Of a stretch of DNA of 64,000 bases, positions 18,761 to 28,096 are shown in pieces. Numbering within the stretch: the stretch's first letter is position 1; each line of letters starts with the position of its first letter. The stretch covers positions 1,674,001 to 1,738,000 of the forward strand of contig NZ_JAPJZK010000001.1 of assembly GCF_026309355.1 (NCBI RefSeq). Reading direction: 5' to 3'. Under the pieces are notes generated by a model. The model saw only the letters and a list, made by a program, of their open reading frames with translations, ran no database searches and was not told where the DNA came from. Source of the stretch: Spartinivicinus marinus (GTDB lineage Bacteria > Pseudomonadota > Gammaproteobacteria > Pseudomonadales > Zooshikellaceae). Both the position numbers and the translations under genes were made by a program.

Positions 18761-19884
18761 GCAACCCCCATCTTCATGGCGTAAGGCTTGATAAAAGGTA
18801 GCTGCCAAAAGTGGTCTTTAACGACTGAGTAGCTAAAATTTTGCGTGACTTTAGCATCCATTTTATCTGCCAGAGCAGTTTTGTCTTGGCTAGAAAGGCC
18901 ATAAATTTGGGTCATGTGTGAAGCCAGCTGTTGTGCATCCCCTAATGGAAACAACTGGCCACAACCCTCAACCACCTCTTTACCACCACCACAATCAGTA
19001 GCAATGACCGGCAAACCAGCAGCCATAGCCTCCAGTAATACCATACCAAAAGGCTCATGATCAGACGTTAAAACAAAACTATCAAAGGCTTTATAGTATT
19101 GAGCAGCCTCGGGTACCATTCCTAAAAACAACACTTGCTTTGCAATACCAAGCGACTGGGCTAACTGCTTTAATTCACTCTCTAGCCTGCCTTGACCTAA
19201 AATTGCTAATACTGCATTCGGCAGCTGTCCTGCAATTAAAGCAAAAGCCTTTAATAACGTTGTCTGGTCTTTATCTGGGTGTAGTCGCCCTACATTAGCA
19301 AAAACATACTGATTTTGCGTTAAGCCTAAATATTTTCGGGCAGCTTCGCGTTCAACCAAATTAGCTTTTAGTTGCTCATAATCAACCCGATTATACAGGG
19401 TTTGAATACGGTCCGACGACCAATGAGGTAAGCAATGGCGAATATCATCTCTTACCGCATTGGACACACCAAGCAAAGCTAAACGTTGCTGGCGACGGTT
19501 AACAAACCAACGTCTAGTTTTTCGCTGATAATCACCAAAAGCATGATGAACACCAACGGTAAATAAATCCGGGATATGAGAACAGATATATAAAGGCTTA
19601 AACCGGTGGGCAATGGCAAAGCTAAACTGTCTTTGCTCACATATACGCTGTAACTGTTTAATTTGTTTTCGCTTCAAGCCTCGCACATCTCTAGAAGTGT
19701 TTTCCAGAAAAAATACTTCATCAGAAGAGGACTCATTTGCCACTTGATCAGAGAACTCGCCTGTTAAATAAACGGTTGTCACTTTATAAGGCGTATCAGC
19801 AAACAGCCCTGCATATTGTCGAGCCACATCTAAAAAAGGTGGCTCATATCCGTGACAGAGCTGTAGTACATGGGGTTGATTCAT
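18757..19884 (-). CDS. wapH: LPS core glycosyltransferase, WapH-like (GT4)
   Basis: A 375-residue GT-B glycosyltransferase. The N terminus MNQPHVLQLCHGYEPPFLDVARQYAGLF is the acceptor domain. The C-terminal domain shows FANVGRLHPDKDQTTLLKAFALI, LAILGQGRLESELK, VLFLGMVPEA and TSDHEPFGMVLLEAMAAGLPVIATDCGGGKEVVEG. Synteny with the P. aeruginosa wapH position (between mig-14 and the carbamoyltransferase) suggests an outer-core glucosyltransferase. ATG 19884 is chosen over a TTG at 19896 that would overlap the upstream gene. It is paralogous to the gene at 14099-15214. Confidence 0.85.
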   Translation of the reverse strand: MNQPHVLQLCHGYEPPFLDVARQYAGLFADTPYKVTTVYLTGEFSDQVANESSSDEVFFLENTSRDVRGLKRKQIKQLQRICEQRQFSFAIAHRFKPLYICSHIPDLFTVGVHHAFGDYQRKTRRWFVNRRQQRLALLGVSNAVRDDIRHCLPHWSSDRIQTLYNRVDYEQLKANLVEREAARKYLGLTQNQYVFANVGRLHPDKDQTTLLKAFALIAGQLPNAVLAILGQGRLESELKQLAQSLGIAKQVLFLGMVPEAAQYYKAFDSFVLTSDHEPFGMVLLEAMAAGLPVIATDCGGGKEVVEGCGQLFPLGDAQQLASHMTQIYGLSSQDKTALADKMDAKVTQNFSYSVVKDHFWQLPFIKPYAMKMGVA

Positions 19885-19889
19885 TGTTA

Positions 19890-21638
19890 TCAGCAACCCT
19901 CAGGAAAGTCGCCTTTCACGACTAAAATATCTTCCATAATTAAATACTGTAAGTCTGAGCCAAAGAACATATTCAATGCATCAGTCGGCGTACATACAAC
20001 CGGCTCACCGCGGCGGTTTAATGAAGTGTTCAACACTACGCCATTGCCAGTGAGCTTTTCCATTTCCAGCATTAAATCATAGTAACGAGGGTTTACTTCC
20101 CGTTTAACCGCCTGCGCTCTAGCGGTACCATCTTCATGTACTACCTCAGGCACGCGCTCTTTCCATTCCTCTTTAACTTCAAAGGTAAACGTCATAAAAG
20201 GCGCTGGGTGGTCCACTTTAAACATTTCTGGTGCCACACGATCCAGCATACTAGGGCAGAACGGACGCCAACGCTCGCGGAATTTAATTTGCTCATTAAT
20301 TCGGTCAGCAACCCCTTTCACACTGGGACAACCTAAAATACTACGCCGACCTAATGCTCGAGGACCAAACTCCATCCGCCCCTGAAACCAGGCAACTGGA
20401 TTCCCATCGGCAAGCACTTTAGCAATACGCTCTGGAACTTGATCAATTTGTTTGAATTTAGGTTTATCTGGGTGCTGCTGACAAGCTTCGATAACCTGCT
20501 CATTAGTAAATGAAGGGCCTAGATAGACATGTTCCATTTTTTCAACAGATACACCACGCTTTTCTGAAGCAAACGACGCTGCACCAATAGCTGTACCAGA
20601 ATCACCGGAAGCAGGCTGGACAAATAATTCTTTTAGCTCTGGCTTTGCCACTATTTTCTGGTTGAGTTTTACGTTTAATGCTCCGCCACCAGAAAACGCT
20701 AATAAGCCAGTTTCTTTGATAATATCACCCAAATAATAATCCATTAATTTCAGGGCAACTGTCTCATATAATTGCTGAATGCTTGCAGCATAATGAATAT
20801 AAGGGTCATCAGCCACATCACCTTTCCGGCGAGGGCCTAACCACTCAATTAATTTCTTAGTAAAATAAAAGCCTTTGCCATTTTCTTTATAACGACGCAA
20901 TCCAACCACATTCACATAGTCAGTATTAACTCGAAATTCTTTTCCATCAAAATCAATTAATCTTGATAAGTCATATTTACTTGCATCACCATAAGGTGCC
21001 ATCCCCATTACTTTATACTCGCCATCAAGCATCTCAAAGCCGAGATATTCAGTGATGGCGCCGTATAAACCACCCAGCGAGTCTGGGTCATAAAATTCTT
21101 TAATTTTATGAATTTTGCCATTTTCGCCATAACCAAAAAATGTTGTGGCATACTCACCTTTCCCATCAATCCCCATAATGGCCGTTTTTTCTTTAAAACC
21201 ACTCAGGTGATAAGCACTGGAAGCGTGGGCTAAATGGTGTTCAACCGGTTCGAACTCGACCTTCTGCCAATCAAAGCCGATTGACTCAAGCATTTCACGA
21301 ATTTGCCCTACATAGCGACGATAGCGGCGATTACCATTAAACAATACATCTAAGGCACGGTCAGGGGCATACCAATACCGTTTTGCATAATGCCAACGGG
21401 CAGGGCTAGACAAACTAATGGGTGCAAAAGGCACAGCAATGACATCAACATCTTTAGCAGAGATACCTGCCTGCTTTAAGCAAAACTTTGTAGCCTCTAG
21501 CGGCATTTTATTTTTGGCGTGTTTATCCCGAAGAAAGCGCTCCTCTTCAGCTGCAGCAACCAACTTGCCATCTATATACAATGCTGCTGAAGGATCATGG
21601 CTCAATGCGCCAGATAAACCTAAAATTGTTAATGCCAC
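19890..21638 (-). CDS. wapO: LPS core carbamoyltransferase (NodU/CmcH family)
   Basis: A 582-residue O-carbamoyltransferase that uses carbamoyl phosphate and ATP. The N-terminal actin-like Kae1 domain begins ILGLSGALSHDPSAALYIDGKLVAAAEEERF and includes HHLAHASSAYHLSGF. The C-terminal domain contains WFQGRMEFGPRALGRRSIL and FGSDLQYLIMEDILVV, all signatures of the NodU family. In P. aeruginosa the syntenic enzyme is thought to carbamoylate heptose II of the inner core; the gene name is by synteny. It is followed after five bases by the wapH-like gene. Confidence 0.9.
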   Translation of the reverse strand: MALTILGLSGALSHDPSAALYIDGKLVAAAEEERFLRDKHAKNKMPLEATKFCLKQAGISAKDVDVIAVPFAPISLSSPARWHYAKRYWYAPDRALDVLFNGNRRYRRYVGQIREMLESIGFDWQKVEFEPVEHHLAHASSAYHLSGFKEKTAIMGIDGKGEYATTFFGYGENGKIHKIKEFYDPDSLGGLYGAITEYLGFEMLDGEYKVMGMAPYGDASKYDLSRLIDFDGKEFRVNTDYVNVVGLRRYKENGKGFYFTKKLIEWLGPRRKGDVADDPYIHYAASIQQLYETVALKLMDYYLGDIIKETGLLAFSGGGALNVKLNQKIVAKPELKELFVQPASGDSGTAIGAASFASEKRGVSVEKMEHVYLGPSFTNEQVIEACQQHPDKPKFKQIDQVPERIAKVLADGNPVAWFQGRMEFGPRALGRRSILGCPSVKGVADRINEQIKFRERWRPFCPSMLDRVAPEMFKVDHPAPFMTFTFEVKEEWKERVPEVVHEDGTARAQAVKREVNPRYYDLMLEMEKLTGNGVVLNTSLNRRGEPVVCTPTDALNMFFGSDLQYLIMEDILVVKGDFPEGC

Positions 21639-21727
21639 TAAACACCTCTTCTTTTCAGCTACAACTGTTGCTTATACCAAAGGCGTATTGCAACAGCCCC
21701 AGAAAACAGTGAGATTGTATCTTTCTA

Positions 21728-23182
21728 TCAACTAAACCGGCTTACCAACTGCTCGAATACCTGCTTTACATTCGGCGACGCATTTAGCCAGTTTTTATTA
21801 AAGCGCTGCAAATCCCGTTGAAATGCAACCTGAAATGAACCTGGGCGATCATGCTGCTGCATAGCATCCAGGTCAATCATTTGCAGCCCTGACTCTGCCA
21901 AAAGCAGGTTATTAGCTTTTAAATCACCATGCGAAATTTGATATTTCTCCATGGTTTCAAATAACTGGTTAAACGCTGGCAACCACCGTTCAACCTCAGA
22001 CGAGTCAGTTGCCGCTAAAAAATGCGATAAACAGTCTGGCCCGGCAACATACTCTAAAATCAAAAATGCTCTACCGCGTAACGGCCCACAACGCTCTTCA
22101 ATTAATGCTATCGGTTGCGGCGTTTGAATACCCAGCAAGCCCAGCCGATGGGCATTCAACCAGGATACCCAAGCCCGGCTTGGTCGCCAGCAACGAGATA
22201 ATCGGTGCTGGACGCTCTTAATGTTATACCGCTTAATTACCAGTGGCTGGCCGTTATACTCAGCCACTCCTACGGTTGCAGTATTCCCGCTTTTTAGCCG
22301 GTTTGAATTATCTACCAAACAATTGTCAAGGGTTTGTAAAAAGCCGTGCCACTGCTCGCAATCCCACTCTCTTCGATAAACTTCTAAGCGAGACAGGCTT
22401 TTTTTCACCACAAACTCACTACAGTCGCGAGTCACTTTTCGTAAGTAATTCGCCACTCGCCACTTTCGCCAGCGGACGGTTAAAGCCTGTAGTTCTACTT
22501 CAGTCATTGGCTGCATTTCAGGCTGGCGGGCATTATAGTCTGCAACGACTTGTGATACAAAGCGATCATAATAAGGAGGCAACTGAGCCAAATAAATCGC
22601 CAAGTTATCCAAAATATTCTGTCTAGGTAGCAGGCTACCTTGTTGAGAGCTATCCACCCCATCGCCGTCAATGGCCAGCATGTTACCCTGATGAACTAAA
22701 AAGTTATTCAGATGAATATCATCTTGCTTCAAACCAGCTTTATGCATCTGGGCTAACAGGCCAAAGGAAGGCAAAAACAACTGTAGTCGCTGCTCATCAC
22801 TACTGGCTTGTTGCCAGAGCTCGGCCAAGCTTTGGGTATTGTCCAGCCACTTAAAAAGTACCACATGACCTTGCTGTTCAAAGGTATCTGACGCTACTAA
22901 CTGCTGAGTAGCTACGCCAGCATCCTCTAACCAGCGGGTACCTTTTAATTCTCGCTGGGCATGCCACTTTGCTTTATTCGGGGCAATAAACAGTTTGGCT
23001 AATACTGGCTGGCCTTGATATTCGCCATAACCAACCACCCGCTTACCTGGCAATACACGAAGGGTTTTATGTACGACAAGTTCGACTTGTTCATTATCAA
23101 GCAACACACTAAACGGCGTGGTAACCTCTCGGCCTTGACTACGCAATCCTGCCAAAGTGGCTTGTGGAATAGCTACCGCCAC
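21728..23182 (-). CDS. two-domain LPS sugar kinase-like protein
   Basis: A 484-residue protein made of two tandem kinase-like domains. The N-terminal one has a degenerate loop, LKQDDIHLNNFLVHQGNMLAIDGDGVD, in which the expected His is Gln. The C-terminal one is canonical, SHGDLKANNLLLAESGLQMIDLDAMQ. Length and position match the two-domain kinase gene next to the heptose kinases in P. aeruginosa (PA5006). I infer phosphorylation of core heptose with one active and one structural lobe. It starts with GTG overlapping the previous stop (TAAGTG), implying coupled translation. Confidence 0.78.
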   Translation of the reverse strand: MAVAIPQATLAGLRSQGREVTTPFSVLLDNEQVELVVHKTLRVLPGKRVVGYGEYQGQPVLAKLFIAPNKAKWHAQRELKGTRWLEDAGVATQQLVASDTFEQQGHVVLFKWLDNTQSLAELWQQASSDEQRLQLFLPSFGLLAQMHKAGLKQDDIHLNNFLVHQGNMLAIDGDGVDSSQQGSLLPRQNILDNLAIYLAQLPPYYDRFVSQVVADYNARQPEMQPMTEVELQALTVRWRKWRVANYLRKVTRDCSEFVVKKSLSRLEVYRREWDCEQWHGFLQTLDNCLVDNSNRLKSGNTATVGVAEYNGQPLVIKRYNIKSVQHRLSRCWRPSRAWVSWLNAHRLGLLGIQTPQPIALIEERCGPLRGRAFLILEYVAGPDCLSHFLAATDSSEVERWLPAFNQLFETMEKYQISHGDLKANNLLLAESGLQMIDLDAMQQHDRPGSFQVAFQRDLQRFNKNWLNASPNVKQVFEQLVSRFS

Positions 23183-23977
23183 TTACTCACGCCCCTCGAA
23201 AAAGCCCAGCACTTGCCTGATTTGCTGTTTGTCTTTACTCGTAAGCCGATGAGTAAGACTATTGCCCCGATACAGCTTGTAAAAGCGCATCCGCATCGTG
23301 CGTGATAAATGATATTTTCCCAGTTTATCCAAGCAAGCCAGATCTTTAACAATGCGATATTGCAGCATCGGGCCAAACCACCTGAAACCACCAGGGCAGT
23401 CAATCAGAAATATCTGCGGATTAGTTTTATCCCGAGAAACCAGGATATTTCGCCACTTTAAATCGTTATGAACAAACCGGTAGGCATGCAATACCCGAGT
23501 AGCCCAAGCCACTTGATCAATCACTGGTAATAACCAATTTCGATCAGTTAAATAATCCGGGTACTCTTCTATTACCTCTGATAAATCAATGGTATTTTCC
23601 AGCTCTTCAGTAATCAAAGCGCCTTTCAGCATCATGCTAAGTAGCTTTTGCTCGCCATACGCAACTAAATTGGCAGTTGGTAAACCCAAACGACGAAATA
23701 ACAGCAGGTTTTTCCACTCTGCGCGGACTCGACTGCGACCAATATAACGACGCAAGCCTTTACCACCACCCGTATAGCGCTTTACATAAAAAACCTTACC
23801 AGCAGCTGTGACTTTATAAACTTTACTCAAAGGATCACTGGTAATCTGTTCACCTGGTAACTTGAATACTTTATCCAAGCTACCAAACACATCAGCAACA
23901 GGGGTATGTTGGTAGGGCTGAGTGACAGTCCAAAAACCCGATTTAGGCCAAACAGCAGACTTCAAAAAACTGAGCAT
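23183..23977 (-). CDS. LPS core kinase (WapP/WapQ type)
   Basis: A 264-residue small kinase. Visible parts are the glycine/lysine lobe VTAAGKVFYVKRYTGGGKGL, the catalytic loop FVHNDLKWRNILV and the metal-binding strand IFLIDCPGG. It belongs to the RfaP/InaA group that phosphorylates heptoses of the LPS core. P. aeruginosa has two such genes (WapP, WapQ) between the two-domain kinase and waaP; here only one is present, so I leave the symbol blank. ATG 23977 is chosen because it falls just after the waaP stop; the frame upstream lies within waaP. Confidence 0.83.
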   Translation of the reverse strand: MLSFLKSAVWPKSGFWTVTQPYQHTPVADVFGSLDKVFKLPGEQITSDPLSKVYKVTAAGKVFYVKRYTGGGKGLRRYIGRSRVRAEWKNLLLFRRLGLPTANLVAYGEQKLLSMMLKGALITEELENTIDLSEVIEEYPDYLTDRNWLLPVIDQVAWATRVLHAYRFVHNDLKWRNILVSRDKTNPQIFLIDCPGGFRWFGPMLQYRIVKDLACLDKLGKYHLSRTMRMRFYKLYRGNSLTHRLTSKDKQQIRQVLGFFEGRE

Positions 23978-23984
23978 ATTCACC

Positions 23985-24788
23985 TTAAATTGCGTCACCT
24001 TTGCGTTGCTTGCGAGCATATAGTTTTTCTGCTTTTTTCGCCAACATACGCCAAGTGCTGGCTTTCTCTTTAAGTGCTTGTTTTAAAGGCTTGCCTGTGT
24101 ATATCTTGATGAAGCGAAATAAATCATTACGGCACAGTCCTATATCCATCACCGAAAAATACAACGCAGCTAAATCTTTATTTATCCAACGACGTGGTGT
24201 GTGGTTACGCACCTGAGCACGATGTAAGTCAATCAACCATAGATCAGGGTTTAAATCGGCAGGTAGCTTAGGCGATAAAAGAAAATGACAAATATAATAA
24301 TCGCGATGATTTAACCCGTTTTCATGAATGGTTCGGGTTATCTTCGCAACCTGAGCAATTAAATTACGCTTTAGCTTTAATGATGGTGGAGATTGCTGCC
24401 AATTTAATGATAAATCCTCAAGGCTTATCATATCGTGCAGCTCTTCAGTGATAATAAACGACTGTTGTGTTGCAGGATTACAGCCTTTAATGCCAAAAGC
24501 AACGGGAGTCATTGTTTTCACCCCAAGCTGCTGTAAGCGTTTAATTGCTTGCCACTCGTTAGTCGCACCTAATACTGGCCAGCGAAACCGAATTAAATTA
24601 TCGACAATATCTCGCCAACCAACACCAAAATGCAGCTTGGCAAAAAAGCCTTTACCATTATGCTCAAAACGCAATGTACGACGAGCTTCCAGCTCTCGAA
24701 ATATTTCTCCTTGCAACTGGCGCACTTGAGCAAAAGGGTCTTTGCCCTGCCACCAGCTGGCAAAGTCTTCACGCAAATTTAATTTCAC
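23985..24788 (-). CDS. waaP: lipopolysaccharide core heptose I kinase
   Basis: WaaP (RfaP) phosphorylates heptose I of the inner core, which is essential for outer-membrane integrity in Pseudomonas. The 267-residue protein has FEHNGKGFFAKLHFGVGW, LGATNEWQAIKRLQQLGV, FIITEELHDMISLED, the catalytic loop GLNHRDYYICHFLL and the metal site LWLIDLHRAQ. All agree with WaaP. It overlaps waaG by four bases and precedes the other kinase by seven. Confidence 0.95.
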   Translation of the reverse strand: MKLNLREDFASWWQGKDPFAQVRQLQGEIFRELEARRTLRFEHNGKGFFAKLHFGVGWRDIVDNLIRFRWPVLGATNEWQAIKRLQQLGVKTMTPVAFGIKGCNPATQQSFIITEELHDMISLEDLSLNWQQSPPSLKLKRNLIAQVAKITRTIHENGLNHRDYYICHFLLSPKLPADLNPDLWLIDLHRAQVRNHTPRRWINKDLAALYFSVMDIGLCRNDLFRFIKIYTGKPLKQALKEKASTWRMLAKKAEKLYARKQRKGDAI

Positions 24789-25912
24789 AACAGTTGCCCC
24801 GCTAGCTGCTCAATTTGCTCCGCAGCCCGCTCAGACATACTGTAAATATCAGCCTGTTCAGCAAAACTGAGTCCATTATTTTGCCACTCTGAATGCTTAT
24901 CAGACTGCAACATCTCTAACAGCATTTGATTAAACTGTTGCTGATTAAAGGGGCTTGTGACTAACAGACCAGCTTCAGCCTGTTGTATATAGCGGGCATA
25001 ACCACACACATCGGTTACTAATACTGGTAAGCCAGCAACAACTGCTTCAAGTAAGACAGTACCCGTATTTTCGTGATAAGCTGGGTGAATTAACAAGTCA
25101 GCACCCAATAAAAACCGGGGAATATCATCACGCCCTGCAAAAAAGCGAACCTGATTACTTACACCAAGCTTATTAGCCATCCGCTCAAATGGTTTAAAAT
25201 TATCCTGACCAATCACAAATAGCTTCGTTGCATGTCTGTATTCAGCAGGTAATGCCTGTAGCGATAATAAAGCTCTGTCTAAGCCTTTGGTTTTAAAGCC
25301 AGAACCTACCATTAACAACAGCTTATCCTGATCAGTCAGGCCAAACTCTTGGCGAAGCGCTGCACGAATGGAATCCGCATTAGCGGGCCGCTTTCGGTCT
25401 TTGGCGATACCAGGGGGTAGCAGATGAAAGCGATGTTGCGGGGTTTGATAATACTGCTGATAAATTGCAATTTGTCGCTCAGCAATCATTAAAATATGGG
25501 TGTGGCTTTGCGCGCTAAACACCGCTGACTCAAAATGATTAAAATGTTTGTAACGAGCCCCTTGCCGGTACAACCAACCTCTAGAGTTTTGGGCTTTTTC
25601 TTCATAGCAAGGATCAGCAGCATAATAAACATCCAGCCCTGGCATTTTATTAAAGCCCACCACTAAATCGACCGGGTTTTCCTTAATATCAGCCATCGCC
25701 GCTTGCTGAAAAGCTTGGTCACGTTTATGAGCAGATAATGCTTTGTTACTAATTAATCGAACCTCAAATTCAGCAGGTTGATCTCCTTGCCAACCCATAG
25801 TGTAAACACGAATTTGATGGCCACGCGCTAAACAGGCTAAAGCAATTCGTAAAAAGTCTCGCTGCAAGCCACCAAATGGAAAATATTTGAAAAGGATAAA
25901 CGCCAACGTCAT
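24785..25912 (-). CDS. waaG: lipopolysaccharide glucosyltransferase I
   Basis: WaaG (RfaG) adds the first outer-core hexose to heptose II. The 375-residue GT4 enzyme starts LAFILFKYFPFGGLQRDFLRIALAC, the diagnostic WaaG N terminus. Its C-terminal half has LLMVGSGFKTKGLDRALLSL, VRFFAGRDDIPRFLLGADLLIHPAYHENTGTVLLEAVVAGLPVLVTDVCGYA. It sits in the waaC-waaG-waaP order typical of Pseudomonadales, three bases after the waaC stop. Confidence 0.95.
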   Translation of the reverse strand: MTLAFILFKYFPFGGLQRDFLRIALACLARGHQIRVYTMGWQGDQPAEFEVRLISNKALSAHKRDQAFQQAAMADIKENPVDLVVGFNKMPGLDVYYAADPCYEEKAQNSRGWLYRQGARYKHFNHFESAVFSAQSHTHILMIAERQIAIYQQYYQTPQHRFHLLPPGIAKDRKRPANADSIRAALRQEFGLTDQDKLLLMVGSGFKTKGLDRALLSLQALPAEYRHATKLFVIGQDNFKPFERMANKLGVSNQVRFFAGRDDIPRFLLGADLLIHPAYHENTGTVLLEAVVAGLPVLVTDVCGYARYIQQAEAGLLVTSPFNQQQFNQMLLEMLQSDKHSEWQNNGLSFAEQADIYSMSERAAEQIEQLAGQLL

Positions 25913-25915
25913 AAA

Positions 25916-26950
25916 TTACTGGGCCACATCAAGCTGCTGAATTAACGACTGCCACACCACATCAGGCGTAAGCCCCTTAAAAATTGCTGGCTCGATAGTT
26001 TGCTCAGCCCCATCAGTTAACTGCTCAAGATCACTGGCACATAAGTGCACTTGATTAGCGCCATAGGCCCCGACTAATTTGGGAGAGGTAGGACCATATA
26101 AAGAAACCGCAGGCACTTCTAAAGCCGAAGTTAAGTGCCCTAAACCGGTATCAACTGCTACCACCGCTGTTGCCTCGGCAATGACACCCGCTAACTCAGC
26201 CAGCTTCATTTTGGGCAGGACTTTTATGCCACTACCCGTTGATTTATCAGTCACTGACGCTGCAATCGTTTCCGCCCTCTGCTTTTCTACGGCATTGCCC
26301 CAAGGCAACAACACCTTAAAGCCTGCTTTCACCACTTGATCTGCCAGTGCCTGCCAGTAAGGCTCTGGATAGTGCTTAGTGGGCCAGGTGGTACCATGAA
26401 TAAATACTACGTAAGGCTGGTCATCAGTACATTCCTGTTTCGGAAAACGAGTTTTATCTAAACTGAAGTGGCCCGTTGAGCTGGGAGCTGAATAGCCTAG
26501 TGCTTGAGCAAACAGCTGGCGTATTCGCTCAACTGCATGCTGGTCTTTAGCTACTGCGACTGGGCTGTCGTAAAATCGAGCACTGATCGGCTCACGAGCA
26601 GATTGCTTATCTAAGCCCAGCTTAGGGCCATTCGCCAGCCGAGTTAACCAAGCACTTTTTAGCAACCCCTGGGCATCAATCACACAATCATACTGCTCTG
26701 CTTTTAGCTGTTGCTTAAACTGTTTCCACTCACCACTCTGCCAGGTTTGCCAAAGTTGCTTACGCCAACGACGAATGGCAACGGGAATCACCTTATTAAC
26801 GGCTTTATGCCAGTGGGGAATTTCTGCGAAAGCTTCTTCCACCACCCAATCAAACTGAATATTAGGAATCTGAGCTTGGGCATCGGTCAGCGCAGGTAAA
26901 GTATGAATCACATCCCCCATCGAAGAGGTTTTAATCACCAGTACTTTCAT
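25916..26950 (-). CDS. waaC: LPS heptosyltransferase I
   Basis: WaaC adds the first L,D-heptose to Kdo2-lipid A. The 344-residue GT9 protein starts MKVLVIKTSSMGDVIHTLPALTDAQ and shows DVIDAQGLLKSAWLTRLA-type and FIHGTTWPTKHYPEPYWQALA motifs, then VAVDTGLGHLTSALEVPAVSLYGPTSP. The start overlaps the waaF stop by four bases. Confidence 0.95.
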   Translation of the reverse strand: MKVLVIKTSSMGDVIHTLPALTDAQAQIPNIQFDWVVEEAFAEIPHWHKAVNKVIPVAIRRWRKQLWQTWQSGEWKQFKQQLKAEQYDCVIDAQGLLKSAWLTRLANGPKLGLDKQSAREPISARFYDSPVAVAKDQHAVERIRQLFAQALGYSAPSSTGHFSLDKTRFPKQECTDDQPYVVFIHGTTWPTKHYPEPYWQALADQVVKAGFKVLLPWGNAVEKQRAETIAASVTDKSTGSGIKVLPKMKLAELAGVIAEATAVVAVDTGLGHLTSALEVPAVSLYGPTSPKLVGAYGANQVHLCASDLEQLTDGAEQTIEPAIFKGLTPDVVWQSLIQQLDVAQ

Positions 26951-28002
26951 GGCATAACCACCTCAACCGGCACAGCCTGGCTTTTTCCTATCACTCGATT
27001 AAGCGCTTGATTTACCTGGTCAGGCATTAGTTCTTTAAGGCAGTTAAGATGCTCTAACGGGCATTCACGTTTGAAGCAGGGGCTACAAGACAGCCCTAAC
27101 CGCACAATTTCCTTCTGCTTATTTAATGGTGGTGTAAAACCAGGCGAAGTAGAGCCATAGACAACCACTAATGGGCGCTCTAGCGCGGCAGCAATATGCA
27201 TCAAACCAGAATCATTACTGATAACTGCGCTGGCCAGAGATAATAAATCAACGGCATCCGCTAAACTGGTATTGCCTGCCAGGCTAACCACTTGCTCTTG
27301 GTACCGTGCAGGCACTGCTTGTCTGATTAGTTCTGCCACAGGCTGATCTTTTGCAGAACCAAACAACCACACTTGCCAGTCTTTCGCTAACCACTCGCTA
27401 GCAACTGCCGCATAGTGTTGCTCCGGCCAACGTTTAGCAGGCCCAAACTCTGCACCTGAGCACAATGCTAATACTGGCTTATCAGTATTGAGCTGATAGC
27501 GCTCTAAAGATGCCGTGACATTGGCTTGATTGACAACCAGTTTAGGGGCAGGCAGGTTTTCAGGTAGCGGGCTGTTTTTAGGTAGGCCTAACGCGACAAA
27601 ACGTTCTACCATCAGGGGGTAACGTTGTTTATCTAGTACACGCAGATCATTAAGCAAGCCATAACGCATTTCACCACGCCAGCCAGTTCGTAATGGAATT
27701 TTTGCCCAAGCAGGGACTAGTGCAGACTTAAAGGAGTTGGGTAAAACGATGGCTTGATCGTAATTCTCGGCCCTAAGAGAAAGGCCTAACTGCTTACGGC
27801 TTTTTAGATTCAGGGAGCCGTGCCCTACAGGCATAACAATTTCGTTTCTGACTTCAGGCATTCGCTCCAGCAGCGGCCGACTCCAGTCTGGTGCTAGCAC
27901 ATCGATATCTGCTGAGGGATAGTGTTGCTTAATGGTCATAAACAATGGCTGCGCCATGACCATATCACCTACCCAAGAAGGCCCAACTACCAGTACTTTC
28001 AC
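26947..28002 (-). CDS. waaF: LPS heptosyltransferase II
   Basis: WaaF adds the second heptose to the inner core. The 351-residue GT9 protein begins MKVLVVGPSWVGDMVMAQPLF and contains VLPNSFKSALVPAWAKIPLRTGW, LCSGAEFGPAKRWPEQHYA, SNDSGLMHIAAALERPLVVVYGSTSPGFTPPL and the Cys-rich C-terminal SCSPCFKRECPLEHLNCL. It is the first gene of the continuous minus-strand core operon running to 12958. An inverted repeat at 28031-28065 separates it from ilvE. Confidence 0.96.
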   Translation of the reverse strand: MKVLVVGPSWVGDMVMAQPLFMTIKQHYPSADIDVLAPDWSRPLLERMPEVRNEIVMPVGHGSLNLKSRKQLGLSLRAENYDQAIVLPNSFKSALVPAWAKIPLRTGWRGEMRYGLLNDLRVLDKQRYPLMVERFVALGLPKNSPLPENLPAPKLVVNQANVTASLERYQLNTDKPVLALCSGAEFGPAKRWPEQHYAAVASEWLAKDWQVWLFGSAKDQPVAELIRQAVPARYQEQVVSLAGNTSLADAVDLLSLASAVISNDSGLMHIAAALERPLVVVYGSTSPGFTPPLNKQKEIVRLGLSCSPCFKRECPLEHLNCLKELMPDQVNQALNRVIGKSQAVPVEVVMP

Positions 28003-28030
28003 TACGAAACGTCACCCCAATCTAATCACG

Positions 28031-28065
28031 AACAAAGGCAGCAAGTACTTCTTACTACCTTTGTT
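28031..28065 (-). terminator. imperfect hairpin between ilvE and waaF
   Basis: AACAAAGG (28031-28038) pairs with CCTTTGTT (28058-28065), and AGTA/TACT extend the stem inside. There is no strong T-run after it on the minus strand, so it may attenuate ilvE read-through rather than fully stop it. Confidence 0.35.
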
Positions 28066-28096
28066 TGGTAAGAATCAAAAGGGGAGGGATTTTACC

